A stretch of 64,000 nt of DNA from the NCBI RefSeq assembly GCF_022811725.1, contig NZ_CP094527.1:372001-436000 (forward strand), given 5' to 3'. A program made the translations under genes and the position numbers. Source of the DNA: Mucilaginibacter sp. SMC90. Lineage in GTDB: Bacteria > Bacteroidota > Bacteroidia > Sphingobacteriales > Sphingobacteriaceae. Below, in pieces: positions 53,043 to 61,769 of the stretch. Position 1 is the first letter of the stretch, and every line of letters begins with the position of its first letter. The notes beneath the pieces were generated by a model. That model saw only the letters and a list, made by a program, of their open reading frames with translations, was not told the origin of the DNA and ran no database searches.

Positions 53043-54236
53043 CTATTGCACTTCCACTTCAACCGTTACGATCTTGTTTACCATATAAGTTCTCCGATCT
53101 TTATCATGCTGCATGGGCTGTGTATTTCCATTACTATCCGTTGCTCTTGACATTAACTTACGCCGCTGTTGTCCCGTCGGAACCTGCCAGTTATATTCCC
53201 AAAGCCGCCATGCGAACCTAACGGACTTGCCTAATAACTTTGCCGATTGCCAGGTTATACCTTCATCGAAGCTTACCTCAACTTTTGCTACTTCATTTTC
53301 TCCGCACCAGGCAGCACCATGCACCCTGTATTTTTTTCCAGCGGGCACCACCTCACTTAGAGCCGGTCTGGCAATCTCCGCTTTTACCTGTACCTCGGTC
53401 ACAGCGGTCAGTGTCGGCTGGTCATCAGTGCGTTTCCAGTAAGCATATTCCAGGGTTTGCCAATAACCTTCAAACGGTTTATCCACTGCTACTATCTTGG
53501 TAAGCCATTTTACGGAAGCCATACCATACCAGCCCGGAATGATAGCCCTTACCGGGTACCCATGCTCCGGGCTAAGCTCTTTTCCATTCATTTGATAGGC
53601 AATGACCACCTCCGCCTGCATCGCTTTAGTAAGTGGTAAACTTCTGGCAAAGTGGATAGCGCCGGGAGACTTGGGTTCTTCCGAGACTTCACCTTTGTCT
53701 GCGCCTTCCAAAATGATCTCTACTGTTCCCGGCTTTACCCCGGCCTTTTCTAATAATACAGAAAGTGGTACGCCGGTCCATTCTGCGTTTCCGACGGCAC
53801 CCTGTTCCCACAATAAGCCTTTCACCTTTGGAGCCAGGTTGGCTCGCCCGTTTCCGGCACATTCCAATGTTGCCATCACTTTTTTAGCAGGCAATGCACG
53901 TAACTCATCATAGGTTAGTGTAATCTCTTTATTAACATGCCCTCCGATCGTCATTTTCCACTCTTTTGCCTGCAATTTCGGAATGGGAAAATGAGTTCGA
54001 ATGAAGAATTGGTTATTTGGCGTGATTGCGCTTGATAGCATCGGAAAAGGAAATTCAAAATTGACCGGTTCTTTTTCTCTGATGATCAAGCCCGGGAATG
54101 ATGGTTCAGCTGCGTTATTTGTGTTTTTTGCTAAAGCGATACCCGGAATGAATGCGGTTGCCATGACAGGAAACGTTCCCTTCAGGAAAGCACGTCTTCC
54201 ATTGCCGTTCGGTTCACTGTTTTGCCCTTTGTCCAT
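53043..54236 (-). CDS. Sulfite oxidase-family molybdopterin oxidoreductase
   Basis: 397 residues. Twin-arginine signal GRRAFLKGTF, oxidoreductase molybdopterin domain with the molybdenum-ligand Cys126 in ATLECAGNGR, WTGVPLSVLLEKAGV, GYPVRAIIPGWYGMASVKWL, and the C-terminal Mo-co dimerisation domain (VEVSFDEGITWQSAKL, WRLWEYNW). Periplasmic. A SorA/plant-type sulfite oxidase or related enzyme; no cytochrome or heme partner gene is adjacent. Confidence 0.88.
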   Translation of the reverse strand: MDKGQNSEPNGNGRRAFLKGTFPVMATAFIPGIALAKNTNNAAEPSFPGLIIREKEPVNFEFPFPMLSSAITPNNQFFIRTHFPIPKLQAKEWKMTIGGHVNKEITLTYDELRALPAKKVMATLECAGNGRANLAPKVKGLLWEQGAVGNAEWTGVPLSVLLEKAGVKPGTVEIILEGADKGEVSEEPKSPGAIHFARSLPLTKAMQAEVVIAYQMNGKELSPEHGYPVRAIIPGWYGMASVKWLTKIVAVDKPFEGYWQTLEYAYWKRTDDQPTLTAVTEVQVKAEIARPALSEVVPAGKKYRVHGAAWCGENEVAKVEVSFDEGITWQSAKLLGKSVRFAWRLWEYNWQVPTGQQRRKLMSRATDSNGNTQPMQHDKDRRTYMVNKIVTVEVEVQ

Positions 54237-54443
54237 AATTGATCAATTTTGATTTGAGTGATAAGTAGTTAAGGTTTGGTATTACATTTTGTTTGCGGCA
54301 ATAGGCTCAAGGGTTACCAATAATTCAGCCTCTTAATTGCTTAAATTATATGCATAACGCAGGCACGAACACTAATAAGAAAAGATAAATCCCCTTGACA
54401 TGGTATATCATGTAGAGATGATTGCGTTAACTTTATCAATATT

Positions 54444-55991
54444 TTATCGCTTAAATCCCCTGTGTCTTTCCTTATCTTCATCCTTTGATACTTCGTTATT
54501 GTACATAACTGGTTGAAATGTTAGTTTTCCTTCTTCCGGCTCTGAAAAAGCATTGGCATTTTGTAACTGATATTGCATTTCATCCATGTTTGCACCAGTA
54601 ATTGTCGCACTGAATTGCTGGGCGCGGGATAACATACGAATATAGGCGGATGGTATTTGCTGGCGTGTTAATTTACGTAGCGCTCCCATATAATCTTCCC
54701 TGTAAACAGTTGGTATAATGATCCTGGTTTGTCCCGCCTTTACCAATTCTGCATTCATCATCACCCGAGCCAGTCGGCCGTTGCCGTCCAGAAATGGATG
54801 GACTTCACTGATCATAAACATCATGAAGGCTGCTTTTGCAAAAGGATCGTTCAAATTCCTATAAAAGTCAAAACCTTTTGTCAACGTTCCTTTTACTAAG
54901 CTTTGGTCAACGAAAAAAGTATCGCCTGCTCGGTTATTCTTATCTTTAAATTCTCCCGGCTTCTTTGATAAACGGGCACTAAGTAAAATCTTATGGCGAT
55001 ACTGCAGAACATGCAGCAACTGTTCTGCAGTTTGCGGGATAATTGACATTTCTTGATAGTTGCTCAACAACTTATAGGTACCCAAAATATCATGCGAATC
55101 CTCGTCGCGGGCTGGCAGTGGTGTTTCTGTCTGAATGATTTTCTTCGCTTCGCCAATTTCAAATTCTGTCCCTTCTATGTAGTTTGAAAAGTAAGCCTCG
55201 AAAAATGCAAAATTCCGAAAGGTATAACTTGATGAATTTTCCTCAGGTAAAGATGGAAATTCATCCTGCTGTAACTCTACAAAAAGTTTTTCAAAAAGTG
55301 ATACTCTATTCGGGTCATAAGGATGCCCGAATGTGCGGGCAATAGCTATGGGCGATGATAAAATGTTGGCATGGCCAGTTGCCAGTAAAGCGCTGATCAG
55401 CTTATTCATTTTATTAAACTCCTTTACCATCCCTATTCTGCCCGAAATCTCCCTTGCTTTGTCTCTTAGTTCATTCAACCCAGCCTCACCTTTTACCCTT
55501 GCTATCTTTTCCAATCGTTCTTCCAGTTCAGGTATGGTTAAAGTTTTTGATTCAGGTCCGGGTTTTCGGGAATCCTGAAAATTTTCGAGAAACGCCCGTG
55601 CCTGTTGCGAAACATATAAACCTAGAGTGAGCGGGTTGTCGCCATCAATATAATGAGGCCCGTCCATAATATTTAAGGTTACTCCTGGAACTTTTGACTT
55701 TCGCTTATAGCTGTAAGTCAAAAAAATATCACCGGTATTGGTTGGTTTAAACTCCAGTGCCGAACGGTGACTTAGTATTATTCCCGGATATAAATGGCCG
55801 ATAATGGAAAACAGGTTTCTTTTGACAATTTCTTCCGGAGAGTCAGTAAAATTCGGTGTATAAACGCGGGGGAGCAACTTACGAAGTTTCTTTTCTTTTA
55901 CCAATTGGCCGATCTGCCTGCTTAGGCCCGGTTCACTGCTTGAAAAAATAATTTCCTGTAAATGCAATGGCAAACTCTTATCCATAATCAA
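54444..55991 (-). CDS. Fic-domain protein with AbiEi-like N-terminal domain
   Basis: 515 residues. The first 130 resemble AbiEi-type antitoxin/winged-helix proteins (LSRQIGQLVKEKKLRKLLPRVYTPNF.. HLYPGIILSHRSALEFKPT). The Fic core follows, with active motif HPFLDGNGRLAR (398-409). An inhibitory-helix motif SNYIEG (269-274) matches (S/T)xxxE(G/N), so the enzyme is probably self-inhibited by Glu273. AMP or another nucleotide moiety would be transferred to a target protein. Three direct repeats lie just upstream. Starts at Met 1 or Met 3. Confidence 0.85.
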   Translation of the reverse strand: MIMDKSLPLHLQEIIFSSSEPGLSRQIGQLVKEKKLRKLLPRVYTPNFTDSPEEIVKRNLFSIIGHLYPGIILSHRSALEFKPTNTGDIFLTYSYKRKSKVPGVTLNIMDGPHYIDGDNPLTLGLYVSQQARAFLENFQDSRKPGPESKTLTIPELEERLEKIARVKGEAGLNELRDKAREISGRIGMVKEFNKMNKLISALLATGHANILSSPIAIARTFGHPYDPNRVSLFEKLFVELQQDEFPSLPEENSSSYTFRNFAFFEAYFSNYIEGTEFEIGEAKKIIQTETPLPARDEDSHDILGTYKLLSNYQEMSIIPQTAEQLLHVLQYRHKILLSARLSKKPGEFKDKNNRAGDTFFVDQSLVKGTLTKGFDFYRNLNDPFAKAAFMMFMISEVHPFLDGNGRLARVMMNAELVKAGQTRIIIPTVYREDYMGALRKLTRQQIPSAYIRMLSRAQQFSATITGANMDEMQYQLQNANAFSEPEEGKLTFQPVMYNNEVSKDEDKERHRGFKR

Positions 55992-55997
55992 AATGCT

Positions 55998-56088
55998 GCA
56001 AAAATTTCACCCTAAACTAATGAAACAACCCCTAAAAAGCAAAAATTTCACCCTAAATGGCGTTTTTTGACAAAAATCTCACCCTAAA
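55998..56088. repeat. Three direct repeats (iterons) upstream of the Fic gene
   Basis: GCAAAAATTTCACCCTAAA at 55998-56016 and 56039-56057, and ACAAAAATCTCACCCTAAA at 56070-56088. Spacing is 41 and 31 bp, close to four and three helical turns, so a protein could bind all three on one face. They lie within 100 bp of the Fic start, where the winged-helix part of the Fic protein may act as autoregulator. Confidence 0.65.
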
Positions 56089-56160
56089 TAAATTTTTATA
56101 GTATGTCTATCTATGCGTATAATGAAATAGAGACTTCAAAATTAATAGACTTCTTCTCGC

Positions 56161-56325
56161 TGGCCGCCATGCAATTGAACTCACCATTCCTTATTCATCG
56201 CTTAAGCAACCAACCGCGCGAGCCGGTTAAAATGTCAAGGCCGTGGCGCATCCGCTGAAAGCGGACAACCCGAGCCACGCTTGTATAGCCTTGACTTTTT
56301 ATCCCGGCGGCGGGATATCTTTGCG
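56161..56325 (+). repeat. Structured promoter-bearing repeat, copy 2
   Basis: Counterpart of 52797-52960. Here GTCAAGGC/GCCTTGAC and GTGGC/GCCAC pair perfectly around CCGCTGAAAGCGG, and the -7 box is again TATCTTTG (56316-56323), pointing to the fluoride operon. Confidence 0.6.
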
Positions 56326-56419
56326 GATAGGGGTGAAAAAGGGACCATTCTCCATCCTTTATCTAAATGACGGTTTTTAATTAATACTCAGGCCATTAGT
56401 ATATTACAGTATTAATATA

Positions 56420-56427
56420 TATCTTTG
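56420..56427 (+). promoter_or_regulatory. Promoter -7 box of the fluoride operon
   Basis: Perfect TATCTTTG, with predicted start near 56431, just before the riboswitch. Confidence 0.6.
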
Positions 56428-56436
56428 TTCATCTTA

Positions 56437-56493
56437 AAACGGAAATGATGTCTTCCGTTTAAAATAACCGCCTCGTGCTGATGACGTCTACAA
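56437..56493 (+). promoter_or_regulatory. Fluoride riboswitch (crcB motif)
   Basis: Stem AAACGGAA/TTCCGTTT (56437-56444 with 56453-56460) closes a loop whose GATGTC (56447-56452) pairs with GACGTC (56483-56488) to form the pseudoknot. Conserved AACCG (56466-56470), GCTGATG (56477-56483) and the 3' CTAC (56488-56491) all match the motif. It stands directly before an enolase/CLC operon, the expected target genes. A hairpin CAAGACC/GGTTTTG at about 56502-56520 may be the expression platform. Confidence 0.88.
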
Positions 56494-56539
56494 ATATTGC
56501 ACAAGACCATGCAGGTTTTGCGCGTAAAATTATTTGTAG

Positions 56540-56860
56540 GTGAAAAGATCAGCGTCTCTCTTTTACATTATTAAGCAAAATTCTGCCGGTTTAGGTTGCT
56601 ACCTGGTGCCATTATTCCTTTTTGGGCTAAGCCTTGGTAAAGCGGAGAGCTTCATCCTCATCAATTCTTTTTCAGGTGGCGGACACAATAAATTACTTCA
56701 GCTCTTAACAGAAATCAGCGGGGGCATGATACTGTCAGCTATTTTCGTACTGATCTTTGCGCGTACCCGGCCCGTGGGGACCATTTTGGCTGTTGCGATC
56801 CTTTTTATTGCCTGGTGTGTCTGTATCACATTGATAAATCTTAAATATCTTAATATATGA
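56540..56860 (+). CDS. Small membrane protein of the fluoride operon
   Basis: 106 residues, GTG start at 56540, about three hydrophobic helices (GLGCYLVPLFLFGLSLG; ISGGMILSAIFVLIFA; TILAVAILFIAWCVCITLI). Not a recognisable CrcB/Fluc. It overlaps the enolase start by 4 bp. Function unknown, but the riboswitch implies a role in fluoride stress. Confidence 0.65.
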   Translation: MKRSASLFYIIKQNSAGLGCYLVPLFLFGLSLGKAESFILINSFSGGGHNKLLQLLTEISGGMILSAIFVLIFARTRPVGTILAVAILFIAWCVCITLINLKYLNI

Positions 56861-58134
56861 AAATCAAACAATTTAAAGCGAGAGAAATCTTGGATTCGCG
56901 TGGCAACCCTACAGTGGAGGCTGAGATTGAACTCGAAAACGGGGCAAAAGCAAGGGGAATATCACCATCAGGCGCCAGTACCGGAGAAAAGGAAGCGGTT
57001 GAACTGCGTGATGGCGACGCTAAACGCTATAACGGGAAAGGTGTCGAAAAGGCCGTCGCTCAAATGAATGGCGAGGTTGCAGAAGTTATGTCGGCCACGG
57101 AGTTTGTTGACCAGAAAACATTTGACGAGTTGCTTATTAAGTTGGATGGTACTGAAAATAAATCACGATTAGGAGCCAATGCAATTTTGGCCGCCTCTAT
57201 TGCTTTTGCGCGTGTACAGTCTGTTTCAAAAAACATCCCTCTATATCGTCAGCTGATCGAAAGAGATATTTATACAATGCCTGTTCCGTGCATGAATGTT
57301 ATCAACGGCGGCAGACATGCTGATAATAATATCGATTTCCAGGAATTCATGATCGCTCCGCACAATGCGCCGTCCTTTAAGGAAAGCATCCGTATGGGGG
57401 AAGAAGTATTTCATAGCTTGCGCAGCCTCCTTAAAAGCAAAGGTTACTATACCGGTGTAGGTGATGAAGGCGGTTTCGCCCCAAATTTAAAATCTAACGA
57501 AGAAGCAATGGAGGTGATACTGGAAGCTATTCAGAAAGCGGGGTACAAACCGGGCGCGGATATCTCAATTTGCCTTGACCCCGCCACCAGCGAGATGTGG
57601 CAAAACGGTAAATACCTGTTTTATAAAAGCGATCAGCGTCAGATCACTACCGAAGAATTGGTTATGTTGTGGGATAGGTGGATCAAGCAGTATCCAATTG
57701 TATTATTAGAAGATGGACTGGGCGAGAATGACTGGAAGGGCTGGAAACAAATGACAGCTGCTTTAGGTAATATAGTTGAACTGGTGGGTGACGATATCTT
57801 CTGCACTAATCCTGCCATCATCACCGAAGGGATCAAGGAGGGTATTGGTAACAGTGTGTTGATCAAATTAAATCAGATCGGCACCATTACGGAAACGCTG
57901 GAAGCTGTGAAACTGGCACAGGCAAATAATTATAACTGCTTCATCTCTCACAGGAGCGGTGAAACCGAAGATACAACCATCGCAGATCTCGTAGTAGCTA
58001 CTAACGCGGGGCACATCAAAACCGGTAGCGGGTGCCGTTCCGAGCGGATCGCTAAATTCAATCAGTTACTACGTATAGAAGAAGAATTAGGCGCTAAAGC
58101 GTCGTTCGCTGGAATAGAAACTTTTAAAATATGA
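56857..58134 (+). CDS. eno: Enolase (fluoride-operon copy)
   Basis: 425 residues, 2-phosphoglycerate dehydratase. All expected motifs: REILDSRGNPTVE, SPSGASTGEKEA, NGGRHADNNIDFQEFM, GDEGGFAPNL, metal ligands in ICLDPATSE, LLEDGL and VGDDIF, catalytic Lys in VLIKLNQIGT, SHRSGETEDTTIADL. Enolase is a classical target of fluoride inhibition; this copy lies behind a fluoride riboswitch and is probably an extra, inducible copy. Confidence 0.95.
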   Translation: MKIKQFKAREILDSRGNPTVEAEIELENGAKARGISPSGASTGEKEAVELRDGDAKRYNGKGVEKAVAQMNGEVAEVMSATEFVDQKTFDELLIKLDGTENKSRLGANAILAASIAFARVQSVSKNIPLYRQLIERDIYTMPVPCMNVINGGRHADNNIDFQEFMIAPHNAPSFKESIRMGEEVFHSLRSLLKSKGYYTGVGDEGGFAPNLKSNEEAMEVILEAIQKAGYKPGADISICLDPATSEMWQNGKYLFYKSDQRQITTEELVMLWDRWIKQYPIVLLEDGLGENDWKGWKQMTAALGNIVELVGDDIFCTNPAIITEGIKEGIGNSVLIKLNQIGTITETLEAVKLAQANNYNCFISHRSGETEDTTIADLVVATNAGHIKTGSGCRSERIAKFNQLLRIEEELGAKASFAGIETFKI

Positions 58135-58141
58135 TCGGAAA

Positions 58142-59539
58142 ATGGACGACAATACGATAAACCTGAAAGAACATTACGCCATCCTAAAACAGCTCTTTAA
58201 ATGGACGGTGCTGGTAATCCCTATAGCGCTGATGGTCGGCAGTATGATCGCTTTCTTTTTATGGCTTTTGGGCGCCGCCATTCATTTTCGCTTCGCGCAT
58301 TTTTGGCTGCTCTTCCTGTTGCCATTAGCCGGGATACTTATTCATTTCATATATCAATCGGTAGGTAAATCCTCTGAAAAAGGAAATAATCTGATCATGG
58401 AACAGATCCATGAAGCGGGTGGAGGTGTACCTAAACGCATGGCCCCTATTATTCTGATCACCACAGTTATCACTCATTTATTTGGTGGCTCAGCCGGACG
58501 TGAGGGTACTGCGGTGCAGATAGGCGGCAGTATCGCTTCTATGTTTGGTAGCTGGTTCAAATTGAAAGGCCCCGATATGCGTATGATATTAACCGCCGGT
58601 ATGGCAGCAGGTTTCGGCGCTGTCTTTGGCACCCCTGTTACTGGTGCTATATTCGCGATGGAAGTGCTCACTATCGGTAAGATACAATATGACGCATTAA
58701 TTCCTGCCTTGATCGCTGCTGTTGTCGGCGATATGACCGTATCCGCCTGGCATGTTACCCATGTGCATTACCACATCGACACCCTACCGGCCTATGCGCC
58801 GCTTATAGTGTCCGATCTGTTTCATTTTGATCTGTTGTTGTTATTAAAGGTTATCCTGGCATCCGCGGCATTTGGACTGGCAAGTTATCTTTTTGCCGGC
58901 ATGGTGCATGAGATCAAGACTATCTGCGTTAAACTTTTTAAGCATAAATGGATGATCCCGGTATTTGGCGGCCTGCTTATCATCGGCCTTTATTTTATTA
59001 ACGGCAAGCCTGATTATTTAGGTTTAGGTATTGATGCGGAGCATCCTGGGGCAGTAACTATCCCCTCAGCTTTCCACAACGGCGGCTCGGATACCTGGAG
59101 CTGGCTCTGGAAAACCATCTACACCACCGTAACTTTAGGCACCGGGTTTAAGGGAGGTGAAGTTACCCCGCTATTTTATATTGGGGCAACATTAGGAAAT
59201 ACATTATCGATAGTGTTAAATGCCCCTGTAAGCCTTTTTGCCGCATTGGGATTTATCGCAGTGTTTGCCGGTGCTACAAATACACCACTTGCCTGTACTT
59301 TTATGGGTATCGAGCTTTTTGGTGGTGAACATGCGCTACTATTTGCCGTAGCTTGTTTTACCGCATATATCTTTAGTGGGCATTCAGGCATCTACAGTGC
59401 GCAGCGCATTGCTGTTCCTAAAATATCCGATGATCACTATGCCCATGAGGCTACGCTTTCAGAAGCTATGACGCGAAGAGGCTATTTACACCGGAAATTA
59501 AGCAAATACCGGATCTCTTTTAAAAAAGAAAAATCATGA
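58142..59539 (+). CDS. CLC-type fluoride/proton antiporter (EriC-F like)
   Basis: 465-residue CLC membrane protein. The filter motifs are not those of chloride CLCs: GGGVP instead of GSGIP, and GREGT instead of GREGP, the latter typical of the fluoride-specific branch; TLGTGFKGGEVTPLFYIGA is present. Position behind a fluoride riboswitch with enolase supports F- export. No CBS domains. Confidence 0.88.
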   Translation: MDDNTINLKEHYAILKQLFKWTVLVIPIALMVGSMIAFFLWLLGAAIHFRFAHFWLLFLLPLAGILIHFIYQSVGKSSEKGNNLIMEQIHEAGGGVPKRMAPIILITTVITHLFGGSAGREGTAVQIGGSIASMFGSWFKLKGPDMRMILTAGMAAGFGAVFGTPVTGAIFAMEVLTIGKIQYDALIPALIAAVVGDMTVSAWHVTHVHYHIDTLPAYAPLIVSDLFHFDLLLLLKVILASAAFGLASYLFAGMVHEIKTICVKLFKHKWMIPVFGGLLIIGLYFINGKPDYLGLGIDAEHPGAVTIPSAFHNGGSDTWSWLWKTIYTTVTLGTGFKGGEVTPLFYIGATLGNTLSIVLNAPVSLFAALGFIAVFAGATNTPLACTFMGIELFGGEHALLFAVACFTAYIFSGHSGIYSAQRIAVPKISDDHYAHEATLSEAMTRRGYLHRKLSKYRISFKKEKS

Positions 59540-59697
59540 GTAAAGCGGCGATAGTTGAACAGGCTTTTGGAAAACTACAGATACGTGCAGCCAAAGGAAA
59601 AGTACGGCCGGAAGGGCTTTTACACCACAGAAATGATCATGGCGGGAACACAGGGTTGAAAAGGATTGAACCGTCTGCTAATCGGAAGCATAACTGA
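59536..59697 (+). CDS. 53-residue ORF coupled to the CLC gene
   Basis: ATG overlaps the CLC stop by 4 bp (ATGA). Basic peptide MSKAAIVEQAFGKLQIRAAK, then KVRPEGLLHHRNDHGG and a Lys/Arg/His-rich end. No family recognised. The coupling supports translation. Confidence 0.45.
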   Translation: MSKAAIVEQAFGKLQIRAAKGKVRPEGLLHHRNDHGGNTGLKRIEPSANRKHN

Positions 59698-59780
59698 GGG
59701 AGTATAACGCGCTAAAGGCTGATGCTTTTCTGTTTTTTATATAGCTTTCGCCTATTAGTGGAAATAAAGTTTTTTTAATT

Positions 59781-60470
59781 ATGAAAATATTGATCGTTGA
59801 AGATGAGCCGGAACTGTTGCAAAGCATCCGTTTGTTCCTGACCGGTCAGAGCTACCGCTGCGAAGTAGCTAATGACTACGAAACCGCCTGTGAAAAAATC
59901 ATAAATGATATTTTTGATTGTATCATACTTGACATCTCACTACCTGGCGGTAACGGTTTTGATCTTGTTAAATTGATAAAAAAGCTTAAAAAAGATGATG
60001 GCGTAATAATCGTTTCAGCTTTCAATGAATTGGATAATAAATTAAACGGCCTTAAGCTTGGTGCTGATGATTACCTGGCTAAACCATTCCATCTGGCAGA
60101 ATTAAGCGCCAGGCTACATGCGATCATCCGCCGCCGAAATTTTAGTGGCGCTGAAGTTTTTGTGCATAATGAACTGCGTGTACAAGTCGAAGATAAAATG
60201 GTATTTGTGCATGATAAAGCACTTGTATTAAACAAGAAAGAATTAGACCTGCTGTTGTTTCTGATCTCCAACAGAAAACGTATTATCTCAAAATCGGCCA
60301 TTTCACAGCACCTGTCCCAAAATGAAAGTGGCTATTTCCGTAGTTACGATGTAGTGTATGCCCATATGAAAAACCTGAAAAAGAAATTGACCGATGCGGG
60401 CTGCCGTGACTACATTAAAACCATTTATGGTGTAGGTTATAAACTTGACTGCGATGAAGCTATTGACTAA
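59781..60470 (+). CDS. OmpR-family response regulator
   Basis: 229 residues: receiver (MKILIVEDEPELLQSI, phospho-Asp in CIILDISLPGGNGFDL, ADDYLAKPFHLAEL) and winged-helix domain (LVLNKKELDLLLFLISNRKRIISKSAI.. VVYAHMKNLKKKL.. IKTIYGVGYKL). Overlaps the kinase gene start. Confidence 0.92.
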   Translation: MKILIVEDEPELLQSIRLFLTGQSYRCEVANDYETACEKIINDIFDCIILDISLPGGNGFDLVKLIKKLKKDDGVIIVSAFNELDNKLNGLKLGADDYLAKPFHLAELSARLHAIIRRRNFSGAEVFVHNELRVQVEDKMVFVHDKALVLNKKELDLLLFLISNRKRIISKSAISQHLSQNESGYFRSYDVVYAHMKNLKKKLTDAGCRDYIKTIYGVGYKLDCDEAID

Positions 60471-61713
60471 AACCTCCAGGATACTGCTGGGTTACGCCAT
60501 TGTTGTACTGCTGGTGAGCATCCCCCTTTTTTATTTTGTGATCGAGCAATTGTATTATCAGGATATAGATGATGCTTTAAGGTTACGGAAAGAGGAGTTG
60601 ATCATCAGGACTAAAAAGTTACAGAGCGAGCGGGACATTGCACTATGGCTGGCTATGGATAACGATGTTAAGATCGGGGCATCTGCGCCACCACTCCGCG
60701 ATTCTATTTACCCCAAACTGTATCTGGACACCTTAGCGCATGAAATGGAACCATACCGCGAACTGGCAACATCGCTGCAAGTGAATCATAGAAGATATCG
60801 TGCTACTATTCGCCGATCTTTAGTCGAAAGCCAGGATCTCATTGTTGGCATTGCTGAAGTACAAGGAATCTTGCTGATCATCCTTTTCATCGGATGGCTA
60901 CTGATCAACAGGAATATATCTAAAAAAATATGGAGCCCATTTGACCAGATCATTGACTGGCTTCAAAACTATGAGGTTGATAAAGAGCAAACCTTGATCT
61001 ATACGGATTCGGGGGTCATGGAGTTCGACCAGTTGAACAGGGTAGTGAACGAATTGGTCAATAAAAATCAAAAGACCTACTCAGATCAAAAAAACTTTAT
61101 TGAGAACGCCTCGCACGAAATGCAAACACCTGTGGCCATTTTACAGTCTAAACTTGATCTGCTGCTTCAATCCCAGGGCCTAACCAGAGAGCAAGCGCAT
61201 CACCTGCAATCATCATATGAGGTAATTGAGCGTTTAACACATTTAAACCAGAGTTTGCTATTGTTATCCAGAATAGAAAATCAACAATTCCCTGACCTGG
61301 TTGAAGTGAGCATAAAAACGGCCGTAGCCAAGATACTTGACCACCTTCAGGCATTGATCGATGACAAACCGATCAGCCTTTCTGTTTATCTGAATGCAGA
61401 TAGAATGCTGCAGGGACACCCGGTCCTGATAGAAATATTACTCTCCAACCTCATCACCAATGCCGTTCATCACACACCCGCGAAAGGACATATCCATATT
61501 GCCATTACCGATCATTGTTTTTTGATCGAAAAATCGGGTACACCGCTTTCGTTCGATCATAGCCAACTGTTTTCCCGGTTCGGAAAAAAGAACACTAATC
61601 GCCAGGGCGTTGGTCTGGGTTTGGCCATAGCTCACGAGATCAGCCAGCTTTATCAGTTGAAGTTACACTATCAGTTCAGGGAACAGAAGCACCAATTCGC
61701 TATCGTTTTTTAG
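60454..61713 (+). CDS. Two-component sensor histidine kinase
   Basis: 419 residues from the ATG at 60454; the open frame also has a TTG 9 bp earlier. Two transmembrane helices (LLGYAIVVLLVSIPLFYFV; GILLIILFIGWLLI) flank a short periplasmic sensor; HisKA with ENASHEMQTPVAILQSK, and HATPase with LLSNLITNAVHH and GVGLGLAIAHEIS. Partner of the OmpR regulator. It may control the downstream propeller/TolC genes. Confidence 0.9.
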   Translation: MKLLTKTSRILLGYAIVVLLVSIPLFYFVIEQLYYQDIDDALRLRKEELIIRTKKLQSERDIALWLAMDNDVKIGASAPPLRDSIYPKLYLDTLAHEMEPYRELATSLQVNHRRYRATIRRSLVESQDLIVGIAEVQGILLIILFIGWLLINRNISKKIWSPFDQIIDWLQNYEVDKEQTLIYTDSGVMEFDQLNRVVNELVNKNQKTYSDQKNFIENASHEMQTPVAILQSKLDLLLQSQGLTREQAHHLQSSYEVIERLTHLNQSLLLLSRIENQQFPDLVEVSIKTAVAKILDHLQALIDDKPISLSVYLNADRMLQGHPVLIEILLSNLITNAVHHTPAKGHIHIAITDHCFLIEKSGTPLSFDHSQLFSRFGKKNTNRQGVGLGLAIAHEISQLYQLKLHYQFREQKHQFAIVF

Positions 61714-61769
61714 CATTTCAGAAATTTTTCAGAATGTCCGGCCACATTTGATCTGGTTAAAGCGACATT

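Noticed and set aside
56857-58134. Enolase as a defective or non-enolase paralogue
   Set aside because: All catalytic and metal-binding motifs are intact, so an active enolase is the better reading.
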